This document shows positions 16,901 to 21,432 of a stretch of DNA of 21,848 bases, one piece after another (the first letter of the stretch is position 1; every line of letters begins with the position of its first letter). This DNA is from Ruminococcaceae bacterium UBA1425. Its GTDB lineage: Bacteria; Bacillota; Clostridia; Oscillospirales; Acutalibacteraceae. Where the stretch lies: contig DCUB01000037.1 in assembly GCA_002329365.1 (NCBI GenBank), forward strand, positions 1,655-23,502. Direction: 5' to 3'. Both the position numbers and the translations under genes were made by a program. The notes beneath the pieces were generated by a model that had not been told where the DNA came from, made no database searches, and saw only the letters and a list, made by a program, of their open reading frames with translations.

Positions 16901-18188
16901 TGCAACATATATCGTCAGCTTTGATACAACCGTCAGCGGAATTACGGTCAACAACAAAACTGTTACATACAATTCGGCATACGGTACGCTTCCGTCGCCC
17001 GTGAGAACAGGGTACACGCTTGACGGCTGGTATACAAGCGAGGGTAGTAAGGTTACAGCATCAACCATTGTTACGGCAACCGAAAACCACACGCTTACGG
17101 CAAGATGGAGTATAAACACATATACTGTTTCGTGGGTAATAGACGGAGTGGAAGTTGCCTTTAACGAGTATGAGTTCGGCTCGGCAGTCACATCTCCTCC
17201 GATTCCTCCGAGGCAAGGCTACACGGCCGAATGGGACATCAGCGTTCCCGAAACGATGCCCGCGACAAACCTCGTTATAAATGCCGTTTATGATGCCATA
17301 GCATACAATATAACGCTTGCTTCATCGCTCGGCGGCACAATCCTCGCCTATGTCGGCAACAACCTTGCCGCGCCTCAGGCAGGTGTACTCAAGCTCGACT
17401 ACGGCACAACGGTCACCATCAGACCGATATGTCAGAAGGGCTATGAGCTTAGCCAGGTTTATGTAACGCATCAAGACAATTCACGCGAGTATCTGAACGG
17501 CTATTACACCTTTGTGATTTCGGATGTAACGAGATTTACGGCGATATTTGTAGAGTCCGATTCCCGTAACCTTGTATCCGTCATAAACGGTACCGCAAAC
17601 GGCAAGTGCGCTCTTAAGGTCGATATGTACGGCGGCGTAACGGCAATCGCCGACAAGCCTCTGAGCGGGCAGAAGTTCTCCCACTGGATTGACGATAACG
17701 GCTCCATAGTCAGCTACGATGAGGTATATACATTCATTTCCACATGCAATATAACGCTTACAGCCGTTTATGTCGATTCGGTTAGCGAAATAACGCGGCA
17801 GCCTTCAATAACCACAAACAGCGCTTGTGAAAATCATATTACGATTGTAAACGGCGCTTACAGCCTTTCGTACTCGGGAACAATCATAGTACCCGACGGA
17901 TACGAGCTTGTTGAATTCGGTCTGCTGCTCACAAATCAGGCAGAAGGCATAACCGCCGAAAACTTCATAATCGGCGGAACAATAAACGGCGTAGGAGTTC
18001 AAAAGCTTATAGGCTCCACAATTAACGAAAGCAATCAGATGCGTATGACCGTCAATAAGGTAGCGCCGAATGCCACAAGAGCCGGCAGATTCTACATGAT
18101 CTATGCGGACGGCAATAATAACATTATTACACTTTACAGCGATTCATGGTCGGTGCTCACAACGCCTGCAATCACACCACAGGTTTAA
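7956..18188 (+). CDS. Giant exported PHP-domain protein with 29 InlB-type B-repeats
   Basis: A 3410-residue exported protein. Residues 1-34 form a signal peptide (KPFLKAV, hydrophobic core, likely cleavage after GFAA). Residues about 64-340 are a PHP/CehA-like metallohydrolase domain. HVHTHVSDG has His70 and His72; LTDHG has Asp101 and His102; further likely ligands are Glu159 (GIEQNG), His213 (INHVGEW), Glu249 (GMELVN), Asp286 and His288 (DDSHE). Next are a beta domain, a PEGA/carboxypeptidase-regulatory-like segment (about 425-505), an unrecognised Gly/Ser/Asn-rich region (about 509-846) and a FIVAR-like helical segment (about 850-917). Residues 1001-3054 are 29 B-repeats. Two or three divergent repeat domains follow, then an unrecognised C-terminal domain to residue 3410. 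No LPXTG, SLH, LysM or choline-binding motif is seen. It is monocistronic. Reaction and substrate are unknown; the PHP fold suggests hydrolysis of a phosphoester or similar bond, and the repeats suggest a stalk or adhesin. Confidence 0.93.
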   Translation: MDSRKPFLKAVLSGLIAVALLCQPFSLAFTGFAAYNNIAGDVIGNINYTITNPYANVNWNTWTKYKGATHVHTHVSDGNEDIDEMIEEYYSLGYDCLALTDHGTVNYGWTRSVSRHTIFAYQAFVHGSPAPLSETRNAQITSGYGRGGRGMIDVILGIEQNGASTQKVHVNSYFVDAGDGEMAMGSTWPDGACSRVQNATAPDGGKGVSRINHVGEWSGGNDGIGTYNASFVNSFAQLFLTYDTCVGMELVNTSDGRTRNDRYLYDRTLMVLAPLGRNIFGFCEDDSHEFSDCGRNANYYIMPSNTWQNVRTSMKTGAFFACSKNSKGSHELGEGFSASGDYPDISSLYVDEAKDQITINCTNANKIRMVADGNIIETYNISTGGATVVFDLNAYESLINRYVRIYLTGPGGITYVQPFLLSASPYNQCTLNFVLPSQDTTFVLKNASNQVMTPINSVYYYQLPAGTYYYTATRFGFEDAVNVPVTITASDITNGRRITVNVTLEEDTSVSFTYFYVPETIYLNPSDMKTFQYYVDRANANNGALNANGAKTNGNVYFFRADASNVTISASVIAGGSLGSLQMSSSSTSGNTLSATVNSGQLTSALSSGQNAVIEWTAQFNVGGAVLYAYNYSYVYAPLAGTSSTAAAGGYAETTKNVTNWQHSTMSVTGTIWLAGIHSVSGGSYGYKFAPYGGNNFVNTSGEGNIRTSGVGMNTGSDRSSGGSKNVNVTGGTGYLTVDTSRYTNFKQIPQLCIGLDVNNATQCTGSSADNQTNYINFGSTSIFSLSIDKLNDYSGTRLFTSSNADSSKDLDVPINPNESSITITGKVAGAKEERSDSVTGTVTLGLNYVDKEALRTALYNELIINKQRILFTDVNAFDAYMNAIRNAATVLGNPRATQSEINAAIPQISSTSAAITPRTSTATIRHTYVLTDEVFLTETKEYELGDMLSAQAYEFEGRDYANSFKRFSETTQTGQGTAASDEVFANSENMSWIFYYNPHEYNVTFDPVGGTFNPLGASMTAIYGLTYTIPSSVPVKPGYTFDGWLLDYDDLHYDPGDTINCNFTVDITFTAEWIPNIYSITYNFNGGDNVALIGHSGNTVQYDSTYSLPINIPTRTGYNFSGWKLNSYNTVFSGGISITWTYAENGTFYAQWIPINYTIAFSGGSGTTGSVPSIPAVYGQNYTLPAYGGFSKTGSHQTGWLVNGETLQAGTAVSNLTSTEYATVTVTAVWGYTTYTLSFDTTVEGITCNPKNITYNSPYGTLPTPVRTGYDFLGWYLSGNHITSSTIVTTPSNHILTAHWSPKTYTLSYSTGVEGLTYPSKTVTYNLPYGTLPSPTRTGYSFLGWYYNDTLVTASTVMSTASNHMLSARWSALTYTVSFNSNGGSAVSSKTVTFDSPYGTLPTPTRANHWFLGWTLSGSPVTSETIVSTAANHTLVATWEPYLYVTVSFNSDGGSSCDSISVVYGLTYGTLPSPTKSGYVFAGWYSGATLVTAATSVLTNTNHQLTAHWSSDTFTVSFVTGVSGLSCDPIEVVYASAYGTLPVISRQGYTFNGWKYNGSFVTSETTVNVPSDHQLTADWSPNTYTVSFNSDGGTLCEPKTVTFDSAYGALPTPEKTGYIFSGWYLLEAHITASSVVSRAANHTLIARWTSETYTVTFDSAGGSSVDSITVSFGQPYGPLPSPTRTGYTFRGWLYGSSFITPSTTVAETSSHELTAVWNSNQYTISFNPNGGSTVESIVVHFGGTYGEMPTPTLVGSTFMGWYLDGVHITENTVVTRAENHTLTAMWQAAQSYTVSFDSNGGNEISDITVTNGFPFGTLITPMKNGYTFSGWYLSDDTTLITSATIANLITDITLYAHWTPNSNRITFNSNGGTACSDIFVNSGATYASLPAPTRTGFDFAGWFYNNETRVYNNTTIMTNAPHTLTAHWTPLTYTVSFDSDGGSTHSSITVTFMGSYGALPTPTKGGYTFLGWYYNGELINSASVVETASNHTLTANWTTAQTYEISFDSNGGEEIEYKKTVASGATLGTLPVPVRTGFTFVSWTYPNINTIVDSSTVFNYGEDITLTARWTRSTYTVTLDSAGGTPCDSITVLYNMAYNLLPEVNPTRTGYTFAGWYLGETNITKTSFCTQTSDHTLTAHWTANTYTLSYNSASGSSVSSKSVTYDSAYGELPEPTRYGYEFIGWYLGETLITSESTVSTAANHELTAHWNSLYVNVSFNTGVPGYNLNPISVLTGDVYGQLPAPTRTGYSFNCWFYNGDYISDDTVVTATSAHTLTALWDANEYVVSFSTNVDGITCDNITVTYNSAYGTLPAPVRNGYTFIGWYKGIDAVTSSTVVSTASNHTLSAVWSANSYNVSFSTGVSGLTFADIEVTFDQQYGALPNPTRTGYTFGGWYYLGERVLSTDTVVTSSDHTLTASWTANTYTISFVTNVSGLSCSDISVTFGSTYSNLPAPVRTGYDFIGWFNASNVMVSSTDTVNTASNQTFTARWSAHTFNVSFNTGVEGITYDPISVTFDEAYGTLPSPSRTGYTFEGWYSGAVKITSATVVSTDGAHTLNANWTANKYTVSFDTGVEGLSCDAIQVTFNSAYTGLPNPVRAGYTLEGWYLDGVKITSSSIVATAVNHTLTANWTPKSYSVSFVTGVDGLTCDSIQVVFGYEYAELPSLSRTGYVFNGWMLDGSLITSGDIVNTPNNHSLTASWTAKTYTLSFITGDSDVVCESITVTYDSPYGQLPAPQRTGYTFNGWFSGSAQITAETVVTATTNHSLTAQWTANQYTVSFISLGNQAAPDIQVTFGQRYGTLPVLVRLGYIFTGWYVDGTLVNALSTVTTASDHELVAGWTPLVYQVSFITGTPLLVFNSITVTFMHNYGILPSPVRAGYIFNGWMYNGSVVTSETQVTATEPHSLTASWTPRQYSVTFNENGGSGVEDGTYTYDSAYGELPVTTRPGYAFVGWYLDDELITPSSIVETAMNHTLNAVWEYATYIVSFDTTVSGITVNNKTVTYNSAYGTLPSPVRTGYTLDGWYTSEGSKVTASTIVTATENHTLTARWSINTYTVSWVIDGVEVAFNEYEFGSAVTSPPIPPRQGYTAEWDISVPETMPATNLVINAVYDAIAYNITLASSLGGTILAYVGNNLAAPQAGVLKLDYGTTVTIRPICQKGYELSQVYVTHQDNSREYLNGYYTFVISDVTRFTAIFVESDSRNLVSVINGTANGKCALKVDMYGGVTAIADKPLSGQKFSHWIDDNGSIVSYDEVYTFISTCNITLTAVYVDSVSEITRQPSITTNSACENHITIVNGAYSLSYSGTIIVPDGYELVEFGLLLTNQAEGITAENFIIGGTINGVGVQKLIGSTINESNQMRMTVNKVAPNATRAGRFYMIYADGNNNIITLYSDSWSVLTTPAITPQV
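10956..17117 (+). repeat. Tandem array of 29 InlB B-repeat (Listeria-Bacteroides repeat, Flg_new) units
   Basis: In-frame repeats covering residues 1001-3054 of the giant protein. Each unit runs from YTVSF through TYGTLP-PTRTGYTF-GWY to NHTLTA-W. The first three (10956-11657) are divergent and about 78 residues each. The next 26 (11658-17117) span 1820 residues, an exact mean of 70 (210 bp). Units share protein consensus, but their DNA has diverged, with short conserved strings such as CTTACGGC near unit ends. The family is known as a beta-grasp-like module in Gram-positive surface proteins. A divergent thirtieth unit follows (17118 to about 17300). Confidence 0.93.
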
Positions 18189-18210
18189 AGCCAAAACAAA
18201 ATATAAACGG

Positions 18211-18284
18211 GCTGTCCGATTTAGGCGGGGTGTCATAGGGACAAAAGGTGAACCGGGTATAAATCCCTATGATGGGGCGGACAG
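18211..18284 (+). other. Nested inverted repeats before the terminator
   Basis: TCATAGGGA (18233-18241) and TCCCTATGA (18264-18272) are perfect 9-bp inverted arms around a 22-base loop. Outside them CTGTCCG (18212-18218) can pair with CGGACAG (18278-18284). That second arm is also the first arm of the downstream terminator, so the two structures exclude each other. The function is unknown: a 3' UTR structure, an attenuator-like device or an element end are all possible. Confidence 0.5.
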
Positions 18285-18308
18285 TTTCGGCTGTCCGCCT
18301 TGCTTTTT
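18275..18308 (+). terminator. Intrinsic terminator of the giant gene
   Basis: GGCGGACAG (18276-18284) and CTGTCCGCC (18291-18299) form a perfect 9-bp GC-rich stem with a TTTCGG loop, followed by TTGCTTTTT. It ends 87-120 bp after the giant gene's stop and lies 4 bp from the stop codon of the convergent recombinase gene. The T-run suits plus-strand termination only. Confidence 0.85.
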
Positions 18309-18311
18309 GCC

Positions 18312-20003
18312 TTATGCTGTTAGGTTTGCAGCTTGGATATCCATGAGCTCGAATTCCTCAGGTACTGCTTCTGTTTCACAGGATTGCTCCACCGGCGTGT
18401 CCATCAGCCCAATGTCCCGGTAGTAAATCCAGATATCCTGCTCGGCGGTGCGGGAGTATTTTTCGGATTTTTCACCCACCACGATCTTTTCAATGAACAG
18501 CCGCAGGATTTCCGGCGTGAGCTCCGTGATGTTGCTGTACCGTTTGGCTTTGTCAATAAACTGTGCCACATTGGTCAGCGAGTTCTGAAGTCGTTCCAGC
18601 CGTTGCTCCAGCTTCGGGAGCTTCTCCCGTAGTTCCGCCTGTTCAGTGGTGTACTCTGAGGAAAGCAACCGGAAGTGTTCGTTGGGGATACGTCCCAGCA
18701 CATTGTCCTCATACAGCCGTTTGAACAGCGCGGTCAGTTCACCATCCCGCCGCTTGGCGGCGTCAATCTCCCGCTGGATGCGGGTGATTTCCTGCCGGGT
18801 TTCGGCGGAATTCTTGCGGGTGATATGCTCGGCAAACAGCTTTTCTTTTTGCCGGGCGTAGTGGGTTACCCGCTTTAGATCGTCCAGAATAATTGCCTTG
18901 AGCTGGGTTTCCCGAATGTAGTGGGAGCTGCATTCCTCTTTGCCGCGCTTCTTGTAGGTAGGGCACATAAAGTTGTTCTGCGTTTCCTTCATGGTGTGCG
19001 CCCGGTGAAGCACCAGAGTGCCGCCGCAGTCGGCGCAGTACACCAGCCCGGAAAATAAATTCGGCGTATCCATCTGCTTAGGCGGGCGCTTCTTGTGCTT
19101 GCGGATGTCCTGCACGATGTCCCACAGCTCCTGTGAAATCAGCGGCTCATGAGTGTTTTCAAACTTCAGCCATTCGGATTCGGGGCGCTCGATTTGCTTC
19201 TTGTTCTTGTAGGATACGGTGGTGTAGCGCATGTTGATCGTGTGCCCGAGATAGGACACATCCTCCAGAATACTGGCCACTTTAGTCTTACTCCAGTTAT
19301 ACGGCCTTTCCGTATCCAGATTCACCAGTGCTACCCCGGTCTGCCGGTAGTAGCAATTGGTGGGTGTCAGAACCTGCTCCGCTTTCAGTTGCTTGGCAAT
19401 CTGGCTGGGGCCTCTGCCCTCGGCGCAGAGCCGGAAAATATGCTGCACAACCTCAGCGGCCTGCTCGTCGGGGACAATCTGTTTGGGATTGTCCTCACTC
19501 TTTTTGTAGCCATACGGCGGCCTTGTACCGATCCGCTCCCCACGCTCCGCCTGCGCCTTTTTTACCGCCCGGATTTTCCGGCTGGTGTCTTTGGCGTAAA
19601 AATCGTTGAACAGGTTGACAAAGGGCGTAAAGTCGTTGTCGCCATAGAGGCTGTCCACGTTGTTGTTGACGGCGATGAAGCGGACGCCGTAGCTGGGAAA
19701 GATCATTTCTGTGTACTGTCCCACGAGCAGGTAGTCCCTTCCGAGCCGCGACATATCCTTGACAATGAGGGTAGCGACTTGATCTCTTTCCATCAGCTCC
19801 ATCACCGCCTTCCATGCCGGACGATTGAAGTTGGTGCCCGAATAACCGTCGTCATACAGGAATTTCAGGTTGGTAAAACCGTTGTCCTCCGCGTACTTCT
19901 CCAGCATCATGCGCTGGTTCTGGATACTATTGGATTCTCCCTCACGCTCGTCCTCCTGACTGAGCCTGCCGTAAAGTATTGTATATTGTTCCTGGTTTGC
20001 CAT
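18312..20003 (-). CDS. Large serine recombinase (resolvase/recombinase family)
   Basis: A 563-residue site-specific DNA recombinase of the large serine (TndX-like) group, which inserts and excises mobile elements. The N-terminal catalytic domain starts ILYGRLSQEDE with the nucleophile Ser15 and continues through SIQNQRMMLEKYA, FLYDDGYSGTNFNRPAW and IVKDMSRLGRDYL (active-site arginines). Next come the Recombinase domain (GTRPPYGYKK ... GPSQIAKQLKAEQVLTP), a zinc ribbon (CADCGG ... FMCPTYKKRGKEEC), a coiled coil and a C-terminal DUF4368-like segment (RLFIEKIVVGEKSEKYSR). ATG at 20003 is preferred because AGGAGGA lies about 10-16 bases upstream; the frame is open to 20057. It is convergent with the giant gene. 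GC is visibly higher than in the left arm, which fits horizontal acquisition. No frameshift is seen, so it is probably functional. Confidence 0.95.
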   Translation of the reverse strand: MANQEQYTILYGRLSQEDEREGESNSIQNQRMMLEKYAEDNGFTNLKFLYDDGYSGTNFNRPAWKAVMELMERDQVATLIVKDMSRLGRDYLLVGQYTEMIFPSYGVRFIAVNNNVDSLYGDNDFTPFVNLFNDFYAKDTSRKIRAVKKAQAERGERIGTRPPYGYKKSEDNPKQIVPDEQAAEVVQHIFRLCAEGRGPSQIAKQLKAEQVLTPTNCYYRQTGVALVNLDTERPYNWSKTKVASILEDVSYLGHTINMRYTTVSYKNKKQIERPESEWLKFENTHEPLISQELWDIVQDIRKHKKRPPKQMDTPNLFSGLVYCADCGGTLVLHRAHTMKETQNNFMCPTYKKRGKEECSSHYIRETQLKAIILDDLKRVTHYARQKEKLFAEHITRKNSAETRQEITRIQREIDAAKRRDGELTALFKRLYEDNVLGRIPNEHFRLLSSEYTTEQAELREKLPKLEQRLERLQNSLTNVAQFIDKAKRYSNITELTPEILRLFIEKIVVGEKSEKYSRTAEQDIWIYYRDIGLMDTPVEQSCETEAVPEEFELMDIQAANLTA

Positions 20004-20023
20004 TTTCAAAAAATCCTCCTTTT

Positions 20024-20078
20024 CCTGCGGCAAACCGAATACGGTACCACACATCATACCGTATCGGTTGCCGCAAGG
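20024..20078. repeat. 55-bp imperfect palindrome upstream of the recombinase: candidate att site or operator
   Basis: The left arm (20024-20046, starting CCTGCGGCAAACCGAATACG) is repeated as its reverse complement in the right arm (20057-20078) except for about three single-base insertions or deletions, around a 10-base spacer CCACACATCA. Large serine recombinases use imperfect-palindromic attachment sites of about 40-50 bp, often directly beside the recombinase gene. The site lies 21 bp before the recombinase start codon, so it could equally be an operator. A smaller pair, GGATATC/GATATCC (20080-20105), follows. Confidence 0.5.
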
Positions 20079-20608
20079 TGGATATCGATACCCTGCGGGA
20101 TATCCATGATTGGAAGCTGACCGAACAGGAGGAGTTGTTGGAGATCATGCATCAGGACGGCGAGGGAGTTAGTCTGATGCCCTACTACCTCATTGAGTAT
20201 CTGGACGAGATGCTGTTCTTTGAGTTTACCGAGATGCTGAAAAACGGCCAGTATGTGAAGCCATGTAAGCTCTGCGGGCGGTATTTCGTGCTGACTGATA
20301 AGCGCAAGCGGGATTTCTGTGACAGGCTGTACAAGGGCAAGCGGACCTGTAAGCAGGTGGGGGCAAAGCTGTTCTTTGAGAAAGGGATCGAGGCCGACAC
20401 ATTTTTACAGCAATATCTCACCGAGTACAACAAGGTTTATTCCCGCCGGTACCGGGCAGCGGAAAAGTACGCCGAGGAGCACAGCGGCAGGGATTTGACC
20501 GGGGAGCAGTTCAAAGCCTAGTCCGCCGCCGCCAGTCAGACCCGGCGTGATTATGTGGAGGGAAAAATCTCCGGCGAGGAGATGCTGGCAAGGGTGCGAT
20601 TGGATTAA
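20079..20608 (+). pseudogene. DUF6076-like gene remnant, 5'-truncated and amber-interrupted
   Basis: The reading frame VDIDTLRDIHDWKLTEQEEL ... YYLIEYLDEMLFFEFTEML ... CKLCGRYFVLTDKRKRDFC ... TCKQVGAKLFF resembles the C-terminal part of DUF6076 proteins, which are common in mobile elements of gut Firmicutes (from memory). Four cysteines (CxxC, then C and C) suggest a zinc ribbon. The frame is open back to 19979, but that stretch overlaps the recombinase start and the palindrome and does not look like coding sequence, so the 5' end is missing. After ...GEQFKA a TAG at 20519-20521 stands where a TGG tryptophan codon would give FKAWSAAASQ. The same frame then continues for 28 codons (SAAASQTRRDYVEGKISGEE ...) to TAA at 20606-20608. 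The start coordinate is approximate. Confidence 0.7.
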
Positions 20609-20797
20609 AGGCAGAAGAAAAATCAGGTGTGTGAGGATTCGTTACGCACAGGTTGGCTTATGGTAGAAGGGTTGATGGTCAAAGTAGTTAATATCTCCAT
20701 AAGAAAAGAGAGAGCATAGAAGCTTAGCCGTCGCGTGAAAGAAAGAATGCGCAGCCATTTCTATAAAAAACTAACTTCAAAGAAATTTTTCAAAAAG

Positions 20798-20828
20798 TGC
20801 AACCTGAACCGATTTTTCCGGTGAATAT
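20798..20828 (+). promoter_or_regulatory. Possible ECF-type (autoregulated) promoter of the sigma gene
   Basis: TGCAACC at 20798-20804 resembles the AAC-containing -35 element used by ECF sigma factors. It is preceded by an A/T-rich tract, and a GTGAATATAGG stretch lies 16 bases downstream where a -10 element would fall. The -10 does not match CGTC well. The rest of the 260-bp gap (20609-20868) shows no gene I can support. Confidence 0.35.
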
Positions 20829-20868
20829 AGGTGAAGGCCTTCCAATCCTAAAGCGAGGAGGTGTAAGC

Positions 20869-21432
20869 GTGGGAGACGATGAAATTGTCGAGTTGTTCTG
20901 GAAACGTTCTGAAGCGGCTCTAACCGAGACCGAACGCAAGTATTCCAAATACTGCCACTCGATTGCCTTCGGTATTTTAAGATGCAAGGAAGACGCTGAA
21001 GAATGCGTTAACGATACACTCGCAAGGGTGTGGAACGCGATACCGCCCGCCCGCCCCTCCGTGCTTCGCACATTCCTCGGCAAAATTACCCGCAATCTTG
21101 CTTTGAATGCCTTGGAGAAAATGAGCGCAGAAAAGCGTGGTCTCGGTCAAGTTCCCCTGACTCTATCTGAACTTGACGAATGTGTCTCCGGCTCTGATTT
21201 CGAAGCTGAGCGACACATTGAAGAGGAAAACATTACGCAAGCCGTTAATGGGTTCTTAAGCAAGCTGGACCCAGATAAGCAGAAAGTGTTTGTCAGACGT
21301 TACTGGTATGCGAGCAGCATTGAGGAAATCGCGGGTGATTATGGCATGAGCGAAAGCAAGGTCAAATCTATCCTTTTCAGACTACGAAAAAAGCTGAAAA
21401 GAGAACTGGAGAAAGAAGGTTTTTCACTATGA
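20869..21432 (+). CDS. ECF-type RNA polymerase sigma factor (sigma-70 family)
   Basis: A 187-residue sigma factor with only regions 2 and 4. The GTG at 20869 is chosen because AGGAGGTG (20856-20863) lies 7 bases upstream; the frame extends further back to 20797 without a comparable ribosome site. Region 2 spans about residues 18-90 (YCHSIAFGILRCKEDAEECV, NDTLARVWNAIPP, FLGKITRNLALNALEK). Region 4 spans about 128-180 (LDPDKQKVFVRRYWYASSIE, then EIAGDYGMSESKVKSILFRL as the helix-turn-helix). It would direct RNA polymerase to a small regulon, usually in response to an envelope or host signal. Its TGA overlaps the ATG of the next gene (ATGA), so the two are translationally coupled; that partner is probably the anti-sigma factor. 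Confidence 0.93.
   Translation: MGDDEIVELFWKRSEAALTETERKYSKYCHSIAFGILRCKEDAEECVNDTLARVWNAIPPARPSVLRTFLGKITRNLALNALEKMSAEKRGLGQVPLTLSELDECVSGSDFEAERHIEEENITQAVNGFLSKLDPDKQKVFVRRYWYASSIEEIAGDYGMSESKVKSILFRLRKKLKRELEKEGFSL

Noticed and set aside
10956..17117. Regular repeats at about 210 bp that might suggest a CRISPR or satellite array
   Set aside because: The repeats are coding, in frame and conserved at protein rather than DNA level. There are no short identical repeats with unique spacers.
18150..18188. Possible sortase signal at the end of the giant protein
   Set aside because: The C-terminus (TTPAITPQV) has no LPXTG-like motif, hydrophobic helix or basic tail.
18103..18423. An open frame bridging the end of the giant gene and the recombinase 3' end
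   Set aside because: It overlaps two well-supported genes and a terminator in other frames, with no ribosome site or similarity.
19149..20120. A 323-codon open frame on the plus strand across the recombinase gene
   Set aside because: It is antisense to a clearly conserved serine recombinase, has no ribosome binding site of note, and its translation shows no recognisable domain. High GC makes such mirror frames common.
20631..20719. A short open frame containing MVKVVNISIRKERA between the pseudogene and the sigma gene
   Set aside because: It is very short, has no clear ribosome binding site, and I cannot tie it to a family. It may be a remnant of the mobile element.
20797..20868. Upstream GTG extension of the sigma factor gene
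   Set aside because: The upstream GTG has no ribosome site and overlaps the likely promoter. GTG at 20869 has AGGAGG 7 bases before it.
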